Shown here: positions 1-7,417 of the stretch, one piece after another
Layout of the letters: every line of letters starts with the position of its first letter
How positions within the stretch are numbered: the first letter of the stretch is position 1
From: Streptomyces sp. S465
GTDB taxonomy: Bacteria; Actinomycetota; Actinomycetes; Streptomycetales; Streptomycetaceae
DNA: 64,000 nt
NCBI RefSeq assembly: GCF_026898115.1
Contig: NZ_CP114036.1
Span: 5,016,001-5,080,000, forward strand
Direction of reading: 5' to 3'
Translations under genes and position numbers: made by a program
Notes under the pieces: model-generated
Database searches by the model: none
What the model saw: the letters and a program-made list of their open reading frames with translations, nothing else
Told to the model about the DNA's origin: nothing

Positions 1-423
1 GCCGGCCCGGCTGGGCAGGTTCAGCAGCCGGATCACCATCAGCGTCAGGATGCCGAGGGTGGTCATCGTGCCGATGAACTCGATGTACAGCTCGTAGGGG
101 AGGAAGCCGCCGAGGATGGGCAGCGTCCAGTCGGCCTGGAAGAGCTGGCCGTAGGCGTTGATGATGGTCGGTGGCAGGGTCAGGAAGCCGATCGCCACGA
201 ACCAGTGGGCGACGCCGATGACGCCCCACTTGTTCATGCGGGTGTGCGCGAGGAATTCCCGCACCAGGGTCACGCTGCGCTGCCAGGGGTTGTCGGTCCT
301 GGCCCCCGCCGGGACCGGCGCGCCCAGTTTGAAGAAGCGCACGAACTGCGCGACGGCCCGGCCGAGCAGGGCAACGCCGACCGCGGTGAGGACCAGCGAC
401 ACGATGATCGCGGCGAGTTGCAT
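1..423 (-). CDS. Fe-S-binding reductase, N-terminal membrane part (partial)
   Basis: Reading leftward from an ATG at 423, an open frame runs off the window edge; 141 residues are visible. The start MQLAAIIVSLVLTAVGVALL is a membrane helix, followed by the loop RTDNPWQRSVTLVREFLAHTRMNKWG and two or more further helices. This arrangement matches the membrane domain that precedes the ferredoxin-like and CCG domains of heterodisulfide-reductase-like (Fe-S)-binding proteins of actinobacteria, and a gene of this family lies beside dnaK in Streptomyces (from memory). The Fe-S cysteines themselves lie outside the window, so the family call rests on the N-terminus and position. It is divergent from dnaK, with 285 bp between them. 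Confidence 0.7.
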   Translation of the reverse strand, partial: MQLAAIIVSLVLTAVGVALLGRAVAQFVRFFKLGAPVPAGARTDNPWQRSVTLVREFLAHTRMNKWGVIGVAHWFVAIGFLTLPPTIINAYGQLFQADWTLPILGGFLPYELYIEFIGTMTTLGILTLMVIRLLNLPSRAG

Positions 424-613
424 AGGGGGCTCCTCGAACCTGCGAGCTGGATTGCTGAGCAGAACTATTACTAAGCAGTAACTTAATGTGGCTTGACCGA
501 GATTACCCGCCCGGACGGTCACCCATGTAGTCGACGAGCCGGTGATCTGTGTCGCTCACATGGCCCCTCCTCCACCTCTTCCACCTCCTCTTGGGTATAA
601 GTCTCATATAAAA

Positions 614-634
614 GTTGAGCCGCTGCGACTCAGG
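614..634. promoter_or_regulatory. HAIR operator 1 upstream of dnaK
   Basis: GTTGAGC-N7-ACTCAGG, a near match to the HspR-associated inverted repeat CTTGAGT-N7-ACTCAAG. It sits about 75 bp before the dnaK start, where HspR would repress the operon. The rest of the 424-708 gap shows no gene; it holds the divergent promoters. Confidence 0.8.
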
Positions 635-665
635 TCTGTTGACAGCGGCGAGCCGGTCATGCACC

Positions 666-686
666 CTTGAGCCTGTTCCACTCAAT
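666..686. promoter_or_regulatory. HAIR operator 2 upstream of dnaK
   Basis: CTTGAGC-N7-ACTCAAT, with 12 of 14 arm positions matching the HAIR consensus. It lies 22 bp before the dnaK start and just upstream of the GGAGGA ribosome-binding site at 696-701. Together with the upstream copy it gives HspR two sites spaced 52 bp apart, close to five helical turns. Confidence 0.88.
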
Positions 687-708
687 GCTGTAGCTGGAGG
701 ATTGCGAA

Positions 709-2577
709 ATGGCACGTGCGGTCGGCATCGACCTGGGTACGACGAACTCCGTCGTCAGTGTTCTCGAAGGCGGTGAGCCCACCGTCATCACCAACGCCGA
801 GGGCGCCAGGACCACGCCGTCCGTTGTGGCGTTCGCGAAGAACGGCGAGGTGCTGGTCGGCGAGGTCGCCAAGCGCCAGGCGGTCACGAACGTGGACCGC
901 ACCATCCGGTCGGTCAAGCGCCACATGGGCACCGACTGGAAGATCAACCTCGACGGCAAGGACTTCAACCCCCAGCAGATCAGCGCCTTCATCCTGCAGA
1001 AGCTGAAGCGCGACGCCGAGTCGTACCTGGGTGAGAAGGTCACGGACGCGGTCATCACCGTCCCGGCGTACTTCAACGACTCCGAGCGCCAGGCGACCAA
1101 GGAGGCCGGTGAGATCGCGGGCCTCAACGTCCTGCGCATCGTCAACGAGCCTACTGCCGCCGCGCTCGCCTACGGGCTGGAGAAGGACGACCAGACCATC
1201 CTGGTCTTCGACCTCGGTGGTGGCACCTTCGACGTCTCGCTCCTCGAGATCGGCGACGGCGTGGTGGAGGTCAAGGCCACCAACGGTGACAACCACCTCG
1301 GTGGTGACGACTGGGACCAGCGCGTCGTCGACTACCTGGTCAAGCAGTTCAACAGCGGCCACGGCGTCGACCTGTCCAAGGACAAGATGGCCCTCCAGCG
1401 GCTGCGCGAGGCCGCTGAGAAGGCGAAGATCGAGCTCTCCAGCTCGTCCGAGACCAGCATCAACCTGCCCTACATCACGGCGTCCGCCGAGGGCCCGCTG
1501 CACCTGGACGAGAAGCTCACCCGCGCCCAGTTCCAGCAGCTCACCTCCGACCTGCTGGAGCGCTGCAAGACCCCGTTCCACAACGTCATCAAGGACGCGG
1601 GCATCTCGCTGTCCGAGATCGACCACGTGGTCCTGGTCGGTGGCTCCACCCGCATGCCCGCCGTCGCCGAGCTCGTCAAGGAGCTGACCGGCGGCAAGGA
1701 GGCCAACAAGGGCGTCAACCCGGACGAGGTCGTCGCCATCGGCGCCTCCCTCCAGGCCGGTGTCCTCAAGGGTGAGGTCAAGGACGTCCTGCTGCTGGAC
1801 GTCACCCCGCTGTCCCTGGGCATCGAGACCAAGGGCGGCATCATGACCAAGCTGATCGAGCGCAACACGACCATTCCGACCAAGCGCTCGGAGATCTTCA
1901 CCACGGCCGAGGACAACCAGCCGTCCGTGCAGATCCAGGTCTACCAGGGCGAGCGCGAGATCGCGGCGTACAACAAGAAGCTCGGCATGTTCGAGCTGAC
2001 CGGCCTGCCCCCGGCCCCGCGCGGCGTGCCGCAGATCGAGGTCACCTTCGACATCGACGCCAACGGCATCATGCACGTCGGCGCGAAGGACCTCGGCACC
2101 GGCAAGGAGCAGAAGATGACCGTCACCGGCGGCTCCGCGCTGCCGAAGGACGACATCGACCGCATGATGCGGGAGGCCGAGCAGTACGCGGAGGAGGACC
2201 ACAAGCGCCGCGAGGCCGCCGAGGCCCGCAACCAGGCCGAGCAGCTGGTCTACCAGACGGAGAAGTTCCTCAAGGACAACGAGGACAAGGTCCCGGGCGA
2301 GGTCAAGACCGAGGTCGAGGAGGCCCTCACCGAGCTGAAGGAGAAGCTCAAGGGCGAGGACACCGCCGAGATCCGCACCGCGACCGAGAAGGTCGCCGCG
2401 GTCAGCCAGAAGCTGGGCCAGGCCATGTACGCCAACAGCCAGGACGGCGCGGCCGCGGCCGGTGCCGCCGCCGGTGACGCCGGCGCCGCGGGCCAGGCCA
2501 AGGCCGATGACGATGTGGTGGACGCCGAGATCGTCGACGACGACAAGGCCGACAAGGGTAAGGGTGGTGCCGCGTGA
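709..2577 (+). CDS. dnaK: Hsp70 chaperone DnaK
   Basis: This encodes a 622-residue Hsp70, the ATP-driven chaperone that binds exposed hydrophobic segments with its co-chaperones DnaJ and GrpE. The nucleotide-binding domain (about 1-380) starts with GIDLGTTNSVV and contains DLGGGTFDVSLLE and VVLVGGSTRMPAV. The substrate-binding domain follows from LLLDVTPLSLGIE, then a helical lid and a low-complexity Ala/Gly stretch ending in the DAEIVDDD tail typical of bacterial DnaK. The start at 709 is supported by GGAGGA 8 bases upstream and by the MARAVGIDLGT N-terminus common to actinobacteria. It is the first gene of the HspR-controlled operon; its stop overlaps grpE by four bases. In Streptomyces DnaK also acts as co-repressor with HspR, forming a feedback loop. 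Confidence 0.99.
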   Translation: MARAVGIDLGTTNSVVSVLEGGEPTVITNAEGARTTPSVVAFAKNGEVLVGEVAKRQAVTNVDRTIRSVKRHMGTDWKINLDGKDFNPQQISAFILQKLKRDAESYLGEKVTDAVITVPAYFNDSERQATKEAGEIAGLNVLRIVNEPTAAALAYGLEKDDQTILVFDLGGGTFDVSLLEIGDGVVEVKATNGDNHLGGDDWDQRVVDYLVKQFNSGHGVDLSKDKMALQRLREAAEKAKIELSSSSETSINLPYITASAEGPLHLDEKLTRAQFQQLTSDLLERCKTPFHNVIKDAGISLSEIDHVVLVGGSTRMPAVAELVKELTGGKEANKGVNPDEVVAIGASLQAGVLKGEVKDVLLLDVTPLSLGIETKGGIMTKLIERNTTIPTKRSEIFTTAEDNQPSVQIQVYQGEREIAAYNKKLGMFELTGLPPAPRGVPQIEVTFDIDANGIMHVGAKDLGTGKEQKMTVTGGSALPKDDIDRMMREAEQYAEEDHKRREAAEARNQAEQLVYQTEKFLKDNEDKVPGEVKTEVEEALTELKEKLKGEDTAEIRTATEKVAAVSQKLGQAMYANSQDGAAAAGAAAGDAGAAGQAKADDDVVDAEIVDDDKADKGKGGAA

Positions 2578-3233
2578 CGGAGGAGACCCCGGGCTTCGAG
2601 GAGCAGCCCGACGTCCCCTCCGAGGCCGCGCAGACCCCCGACGACGCGGCGAAGGGCGCCGGGTCCGCCGACAAGGCGGGCCCGGCGGCCCCGGCCGGGG
2701 ACAACGAGCAGGTAGCCCTTCAGGCACAGCTGGACCAGGCACGGAGCGCGCTCAACGAGCGGACGGCCGACCTCCAGCGGCTCCAGGCGGAGTACCAGAA
2801 CTATCGGCGCCGGGTCGAGCGGGACCGGGTGACGGTCAAGGAGATCGCGCTGGCGAGCCTCCTGTCCGAGCTGCTGCCCGTGCTCGACGACATCGGCCGC
2901 GCCCGGGACCACGGCGAGCTCGTCGGCGGCTTCAAGTCCGTCGGCGAATCGGTGGAGACGGTGGTGGCGAAGCTGGGCCTCCAGCAGTTCGGCAAGGAGG
3001 GCGAGCCCTTCGACCCGCTGGTGCACGAGGCCCTGATGCACAGTTACGCGCCGGACGTCACCGAAACCACGTGCGTGCAGATTCTGCAGCCGGGGTATCG
3101 AATCGGCGAGCGCACGATCCGCCCGGCGCGGGTCGCCGTCGCCGAGCCCCAGCCGGGTGCCACCCCCGCCAAGGGCGGCGAAGGCGAGGCCGCGGCGCCG
3201 GACGAGGAGAGCGGTGGCCCGGAAGAGGGCTGA
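2574..3233 (+). CDS. grpE: Nucleotide exchange factor GrpE
   Basis: GrpE (219 residues) releases ADP from DnaK. The first 45 residues are acidic and disordered. A long helix/coiled coil with heptads runs over about residues 45-85 (QAQLDQARSALNERTADLQR). The conserved dimer core follows (LLPVLDDIGRARDH), and then the beta-wing with GYRIGERTIRPARVAV. The GTG start overlaps the dnaK stop (GTGA), so translation is probably coupled. An acidic Gly/Glu-rich C-terminal tail extends past the wing. Confidence 0.98.
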   Translation: MTEETPGFEEQPDVPSEAAQTPDDAAKGAGSADKAGPAAPAGDNEQVALQAQLDQARSALNERTADLQRLQAEYQNYRRRVERDRVTVKEIALASLLSELLPVLDDIGRARDHGELVGGFKSVGESVETVVAKLGLQQFGKEGEPFDPLVHEALMHSYAPDVTETTCVQILQPGYRIGERTIRPARVAVAEPQPGATPAKGGEGEAAAPDEESGGPEEG

Positions 3234-3278
3234 CGTGACGGTGACCGCGGGAGCAGTGAGAGAGGAGGGACGTCGCGG

Positions 3279-4460
3279 ATGAGCACCAAGGACTTCGTGG
3301 AGAAGGACTACTACAAAGTCCTCGGCGTCCCCAAGGACGCCACCGAGGCGGAGATCAAGAAGGCGTACCGGAAGCTCGCCCGCGAGTACCACCCGGACGC
3401 CAACAAGGGCGACGCCAAGGCGGAGGAGCGGTTCAAGGAGATCTCCGAGGCCAATGACATCCTCGGGGACCCCAAGCGGCGCAAGGAGTACGACGAGGCC
3501 CGCGCCCTCTTCGGCAACGGGGGATTCCGCCCCGGGCCGGGCGGGCCGGGCGGCACCGGCAGCTTCAACTTCGACCTGGGCGACCTCTTCGGCGGCGGTG
3601 CCCAGGGCGGGAGCGGGGGCGCCGGCGGTTTCGGCGGCGGGCTCGGGGATGTCTTCGGCGGGCTGTTCGGCCGCGGCGGCGCCACCCGCGCCCAGCCGCG
3701 CCGGGGCCAGGACATCGAGTCCGAGGTGACGCTCAGCTTCACCGAGGCCGTCGAGGGGGCCACGGTCCCGCTGCGGATGTCCAGCCAGGCCCCGTGCAAG
3801 GTGTGCTCGGGCACCGGCGACCAGAACGGCAACCCGCGCGTCTGCCCCACCTGTGTCGGCACCGGTCAGGTCACCCGGGGCGGCGGGGGCGGCTTCTCGC
3901 TCACCGACCCGTGTGTGGAGTGCCGGGGCCGCGGGCTGATCGCGCAGAACCCGTGCGAGACCTGCAAGGGCAGCGGACGGGCCCGTTCCGCCCGCACCAT
4001 GCAGGTCCGGATTCCCGCGGGCGTCAGTGATGGCCAGCGGATCCGGCTGCGCGGCAAGGGCGCTCCGGGCGAGACCGGCGGTCCGGCCGGCGATCTGTAC
4101 GTGGTCGTGCACGTGGACCCGCATCCGGTCTTCGGCCGCAAGGGCGACAACCTGACCGTCACCGTGCCCGTCACCCTTCCGGAGGCGGCGCTCGGCGGCG
4201 AGATCAAGGTCCCCACCCTGGGCGGTCCGCCGGTCACCCTGAAGCTGCCCGCCGGCACGCCCAACGGCAGGACCATGCGCGCCCGGGGCAAGGGCGCGGT
4301 GCGCAAGGACGGCACCCGCGGCGACCTGCTGGTCACCGTCGAGGTCACGGTGCCGCACGAGCTGAGCGACCCGGCGCGGGAAGCGCTGGAGTCGTATCGC
4401 GAGGCGACCGCGGGAGAGGACCCGCGGGAGGAGCTGTTCAAGGCCGCGAAGGGAGCTTGA
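3279..4460 (+). CDS. dnaJ: Co-chaperone DnaJ (type I)
   Basis: DnaJ (393 residues) stimulates DnaK ATP hydrolysis and delivers substrate. The J domain covers about residues 10-75, with the HPD motif in REYHPDANKG. A long Gly/Phe-rich linker (about 85-145) follows. Four zinc-binding repeats lie at about 168-240: CKVCSGTG, CPTCVGTG, CVECRGRG and CETCKGSG, so both zinc centres are complete. The C-terminal substrate-binding domains include GDLYVVVHVDPHPVFGRKGDNL. AGAGAGGAGG about 10 bases upstream of 3279 supports the start. It lies 45 bp after grpE and is separated from hspR by only one base. Confidence 0.98.
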   Translation: MSTKDFVEKDYYKVLGVPKDATEAEIKKAYRKLAREYHPDANKGDAKAEERFKEISEANDILGDPKRRKEYDEARALFGNGGFRPGPGGPGGTGSFNFDLGDLFGGGAQGGSGGAGGFGGGLGDVFGGLFGRGGATRAQPRRGQDIESEVTLSFTEAVEGATVPLRMSSQAPCKVCSGTGDQNGNPRVCPTCVGTGQVTRGGGGGFSLTDPCVECRGRGLIAQNPCETCKGSGRARSARTMQVRIPAGVSDGQRIRLRGKGAPGETGGPAGDLYVVVHVDPHPVFGRKGDNLTVTVPVTLPEAALGGEIKVPTLGGPPVTLKLPAGTPNGRTMRARGKGAVRKDGTRGDLLVTVEVTVPHELSDPAREALESYREATAGEDPREELFKAAKGA

Positions 4461-4461
4461 G

Positions 4462-4941
4462 ATGGACGGCCGAGGAGGAATCGGAGGCAGGGGCGCTGGC
4501 CGGCCCCGCAACCCGTATGAGCTGACCGAGGATTCGCCGGTGTACGTCATCTCGGTGGCCGCCCAGCTCTCCGGACTGCATCCGCAGACTCTGCGTCAGT
4601 ACGACCGCCTCGGCCTGGTTTCCCCCGACCGCACCGCCGGCCGCGGCCGGCGGTACTCCGCGCGCGACATCCAGCTGCTCCGCCAGGTCCAGCAGCTCTC
4701 CCAGGACGAGGGCATCAACCTCGCCGGGATCAAGCGGATCATCGAACTGGAGAACCAGGTCGCGGCCCTCCAGGCCCGCGTCGCCGAGCTCCAGTCCGCG
4801 GTCGAGGGCGCCGCCACGGCCATGCAGCAGCGCGAGGCCCAGGTCCACGCCTCCTACCGCCGCGACCTGGTCCGCTACCAGGACGTCCAGCAGAGCAGCG
4901 CCCTGGTGGTGTGGCGCCCGAAGCCCAGGCGCGGCGAATAA
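4462..4941 (+). CDS. hspR: HspR, MerR-family heat-shock repressor
   Basis: HspR (159 residues) represses its own operon and clpB by binding HAIR sites; free DnaK keeps it active. The MerR-type winged helix lies at about 28-95: VYVISVAAQLSGLHPQTLRQYDRLGLV, then RGRRYSARDIQLLRQVQQL. A leucine-rich coiled coil follows (about 90-125). The ATG lies immediately after the dnaJ stop, with a Shine-Dalgarno-like GGGAG inside the dnaJ end. It is the last gene of dnaK-grpE-dnaJ-hspR. Its likely targets here are the HAIR sites at 614, 666 and 9500. Confidence 0.97.
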   Translation: MDGRGGIGGRGAGRPRNPYELTEDSPVYVISVAAQLSGLHPQTLRQYDRLGLVSPDRTAGRGRRYSARDIQLLRQVQQLSQDEGINLAGIKRIIELENQVAALQARVAELQSAVEGAATAMQQREAQVHASYRRDLVRYQDVQQSSALVVWRPKPRRGE

Positions 4942-4963
4942 CCGCCGCACCGCGTGCCCGAGC

Positions 4964-4995
4964 GGCCCGGCGACCGGTTTTCCGGCCGCCGGGCC
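4964..4995. terminator. Nested hairpin after hspR
   Basis: A 9-bp stem GGCCCGGCG/CGCCGGGCC encloses a second stem CCGG-TTTT-CCGG, with one A/C mismatch between them. It lies between the convergent ends of hspR and the leftward gene ending at 5069, so it can terminate in both directions. Confidence 0.7.
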
Positions 4996-5068
4996 TGCTG
5001 TGTGTCTGGGCGGGTTTTGTGTCGGGGCGGGTTCTTCGCCGGGGCGGGCTTTATCGGGGCGGCGCGGG

Positions 5069-5677
5069 TCACGACCCGTTCGGGCAGCTCCATTTCGAGA
5101 TCTTCATGACCCGGAGGTCGAATTCGATGTCGATCGCTTCGGGTCCACCGTCGCGGACGACCCGCACGCGGGCGGTGTCCGTCCCCGTACGGTGAGGGTC
5201 GCCGACGGTGAACGTGGTGTGCGCCGTCACCCGCCCACAGGTGGCCGCCGGACCGTCCGTCCCCGTAGGCGTGCGGGCCGCCGCCTCCTCCTGCCGCAGC
5301 GCGCCGGACGTGAAGTGCGTGGCCAGCAGCTGCGACAGCTTCGTGGCCGAGGCGGTCTCGCCCTGAGCGGCGACGGTTCCCGGCAGGGCGGAATAGTACG
5401 AGCGCAGCTCTTCCCGCACTCTCGTCATGCCGGCGCTCTCCGCGGGGCGGGCGGGCCGCACCGCCGTCCGTTCCGCGCTCAGGACGTGCCAGCAGACCAC
5501 TCCCGCACAGGTCGCCGCGCTCAGCGCGGCGGCGGTGGCGGACAGCACGCGCCGCCTGCGCCGCCTGGCGCCGCGCAGCCGCACTTCCCGGCCGGGCATG
5601 GGCCGTTCGACCCGGACCTCGTCGAGCCTGGCCCGGCTCTCGGCGAGCCAACCCTGGACCCGGAGTTCATCCGACAT
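5069..5677 (-). CDS. Single-pass membrane partner of the ECF sigma factor (putative anti-sigma)
   Basis: This 202-residue protein has a cytoplasmic N-terminus of about 43 residues ending in a run of arginines, one membrane helix (about 44-66, VLSATAAALSAATCAGVVCWHVL) and an outer domain rich in Thr/Val ending in WSCPNGS. The ATG at 5677 has AAGGAGGT upstream and overlaps the sigma gene by 11 bases, so the two are cotranscribed and translationally coupled. That arrangement is typical of an anti-sigma factor. However, the HxxxCxxC zinc motif of classic ZAS anti-sigmas is absent, so the role is inferred from topology and context only. A longer frame to 5755 would run deep into the sigma gene and was rejected. 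Confidence 0.75.
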   Translation of the reverse strand: MSDELRVQGWLAESRARLDEVRVERPMPGREVRLRGARRRRRRVLSATAAALSAATCAGVVCWHVLSAERTAVRPARPAESAGMTRVREELRSYYSALPGTVAAQGETASATKLSQLLATHFTSGALRQEEAAARTPTGTDGPAATCGRVTAHTTFTVGDPHRTGTDTARVRVVRDGGPEAIDIEFDLRVMKISKWSCPNGS

Positions 5678-6173
5678 GGTCCACCTCCTTGTCCGGCACG
5701 GAGGAAAGGCAGCGCGCGAGCGACAGCCGCCCACGAACCAGCCATGCCCTGACACTGCCCGCCGGCCAGCCCGTCTCGGTACTGATCTGTTCCACGCTCA
5801 GATCGCACAAATGGTAGAGAACGATCACGTTTCGCTGTTTCCTCGGCAGCGTTTTGAGCGCCTCCACGAGGACGATGTGCTCCGGGGACGGGCCTTCGAC
5901 GTCCCGGTGTTCATGATGGCGCTGCAGCAGGTGCAGACCGCGCCGCATACGGCGGAACCGGGATACGGCGAGCCGCCAGGCCGTGGTCCGGATCCATGCT
6001 TCCTGGGAAGGGGCACCCGCGAATCTCCCCCGCCGGTCCCAGGCCCTGATGAACGCCTCCTGGACGACGTCCTGAGCCTCGGGGAGATCTCCGGTCAGCG
6101 CGTAGAGCTGCCGGACGAGCCGGGGATAGGCCCGTGCATAGAATTCGTCGAATTCCTCTTCCGCCGAACCCAT
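5667..6173 (-). CDS. SigE-family ECF RNA polymerase sigma factor
   Basis: This 168-residue sigma-70-type factor has region 2 at about 5-70 (EFDEFYARAYPRLVRQLYALTG, then DVVQEAFIRAWDR). Region 4 lies at about 105-160 (LPRKQRNVIVLYHLCDLSVEQI, then GSVRAWLVRGRLSLARCL), with the helix-turn-helix for the -35 element. The size and motifs fit the actinobacterial SigE-family ECF group. I chose ATG 6173 (AGAGGGG just upstream) over GTG 6200. It reads leftward into the overlapping membrane protein gene and is divergent from the secreted repeat protein at 6341. Signal and target promoters are unknown. Confidence 0.9.
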   Translation of the reverse strand: MGSAEEEFDEFYARAYPRLVRQLYALTGDLPEAQDVVQEAFIRAWDRRGRFAGAPSQEAWIRTTAWRLAVSRFRRMRRGLHLLQRHHEHRDVEGPSPEHIVLVEALKTLPRKQRNVIVLYHLCDLSVEQISTETGWPAGSVRAWLVRGRLSLARCLSSVPDKEVDHVG

Positions 6174-6243
6174 CGCCCCTCTTCCGCCGATTTCCCGCAC
6201 GAGGGAGACGCACCGGCGCCCGCGCCGCGCTACGGCGGGCGGC

Positions 6244-6259
6244 TGTGATCTGTATCACC
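6244..6259. promoter_or_regulatory. CRP-like inverted repeat
   Basis: TGTGA-TCTGTA-TCACC lies between the divergent ECF and repeat-protein genes. It matches the TGTGA-N6-TCACA form recognised by CRP-family regulators, including the Streptomyces GTG-N6-CAC core. It is 82 bp before the repeat-protein start. Binding is inferred only from sequence. Confidence 0.45.
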
Positions 6260-6340
6260 GGATTCGAGTGTCGCCGCGGGGTCCCCGTGCTGCGTATTCA
6301 CCGTGTTCCAGTCCAACAGGCCGACAGCAGAGGAAAACCC

Positions 6341-6829
6341 ATGCGCCATGCCGGACCCCGTAAGACGAGCAAGACGGCCCTCAAGCTCAAGACCGCCACG
6401 GTGAGCGCTCTGACCTTCGGCAGCCTGTTCCTGGCAGCGGAGTCGCAGGTCCACGCCGCGACATCGGCTTCGCACTCCGCCCAGGACGCCGACAAGGCGG
6501 AGCAGGCGGCTGACCGTGTGCCGGGCAAGGCCGAGGATGCGGCTCACCCGGTGTCGGGTGGGTCGGAGGATGCGGCTCAGTCCGTGCCGGGCAAGGCGGA
6601 GCAGGCGGCTCACCCGGTGTCGGGTGGGTCGGAGGATGCGGCTGACCGTGTGCCGGGCAAGGCCGAGGATGCGGCTCACCCGGTGTCGGGTGGGTCGGAG
6701 GATGCGGCTCAGTCCGTGCCGGGCAAGGCGGAGCAGGCGGCTCACCCCGTGTCGGGTGGGGCGGCGGAGGACGCGGCCCATGCCCTGAAGGCCGAGGCGG
6801 CGGCGCGGTACCACTCCTCGCACCGCTGA
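6341..6829 (+). CDS. Secreted repeat protein, unknown function
   Basis: This 162-residue protein is not recognised as a known family. It has a signal peptide with a basic n-region and hydrophobic core (TVSALTFGSLFLAAESQVHA, probable cleavage after VHA). It then carries 22-residue repeats of the pattern VPGKAE(D/Q)AAHPVSGGSEDAA(Q/D)(S/R), about three and a half copies. The repeats are hydrophilic and low complexity, rich in Ala, Glu, Gly and Pro, without cysteine. The start at 6341 has AGAGGAAAA upstream; a longer frame from 6134 would overlap the ECF gene. It is divergent from the ECF/anti-sigma pair, has a CRP-like box in its promoter region, and ends before a strong terminator. A cell-envelope or matrix role is a guess. 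Confidence 0.75.
   Translation: MRHAGPRKTSKTALKLKTATVSALTFGSLFLAAESQVHAATSASHSAQDADKAEQAADRVPGKAEDAAHPVSGGSEDAAQSVPGKAEQAAHPVSGGSEDAADRVPGKAEDAAHPVSGGSEDAAQSVPGKAEQAAHPVSGGAAEDAAHALKAEAAARYHSSHR
6511..6761 (+). repeat. 132-bp tandem repeat inside the secreted protein gene
   Basis: The block starting TGACCGTGTGCCGGGC at 6511 recurs at 6643, exactly 132 bp later, almost without change until about 6757. Each block holds two 66-bp (22-residue) units. The near-identity at DNA level indicates recent duplication or gene conversion. Confidence 0.9.
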
Positions 6830-6848
6830 TCGACGGCTGTCGACCCGA

Positions 6849-6878
6849 GGAGGCTGACCGTGTCCGCGGTCAGCCTCC
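6849..6878. terminator. Intrinsic terminator after the repeat protein
   Basis: A perfect 12-bp stem, GGAGGCTGACCG/CGGTCAGCCTCC, has a 6-nt loop (TGTCCG) and starts 20 bp after the stop codon. No U-tract follows, as is usual in Streptomyces. Confidence 0.85.
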
Positions 6879-6953
6879 GGGAACCTCCGGGCCGGGCGGC
6901 GCGCCGTCGGGGCGTCCCGGGCGCACCATGGAGGTATGGGAGGAGGTATCGCC

Positions 6954-7325
6954 ATGGTGGAGGTCAAGACGATCGAGAAGCCGGATGAGCGGCGTGACTT
7001 TCCCGGGGGCCATATCGAAGCCCTGCATCTGACCGGGCTGGATTTCGCCGTGGGCACCTTCGAGCCCGGATGGCGCTGGCGGGAGTCGGTGCGGCCGATC
7101 GTGGGGACCGAGCTGTGCGAGGTCCACCACAGCGGGATCGTGGTCCAGGGACGGATGCGGCTGCGCACGACCGAGGGCGCGGAGACCGAGGTGGGGCCCG
7201 GCGATGTGTATGTGGTGTCGCCCGGCCATGACGCGTGGGTCGTCGGCGATGAGCCGGTCGTGGTGTACGACGTCGCCGGGCAGATGGCGCAGACGTACGC
7301 GAAGTCGAGTCGGGCCGGGGCCTGA
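6954..7325 (+). CDS. Cupin-domain protein
   Basis: This is a small (123-residue) single-domain cupin. The first cupin motif region is FAVGTFEPGWRWRESVRP (about 30-48), and the second lies around VGPGDVYVVSPGHDAWVVGDEP (about 81-103). It has the beta-strand and turn pattern of the double-stranded beta-helix but few of the classic metal histidines (CEVHHSG, GHDAW), so substrate and metal are uncertain. GGAGGAGG seven bases before ATG 6954 favours this start over ATG 6936. It stands alone between terminators and the MHS transporter gene. Confidence 0.8.
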   Translation: MVEVKTIEKPDERRDFPGGHIEALHLTGLDFAVGTFEPGWRWRESVRPIVGTELCEVHHSGIVVQGRMRLRTTEGAETEVGPGDVYVVSPGHDAWVVGDEPVVVYDVAGQMAQTYAKSSRAGA

Positions 7326-7417
7326 GGCGGGGGAGGCAGCGGCACCCGGGCGTCAGGAGCCCAAGCATGATCCGTACGACGCTCCTCAGCGGTACGTAGC
7401 CGTCGGCAGGGGACGAG

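Noticed and set aside
682..2742. Long leftward open frame opposite dnaK
   Set aside because: Antisense shadow of a high-GC gene: Leu/Gly/Arg/Val-rich, no domain, and the opposite strand is clearly dnaK.
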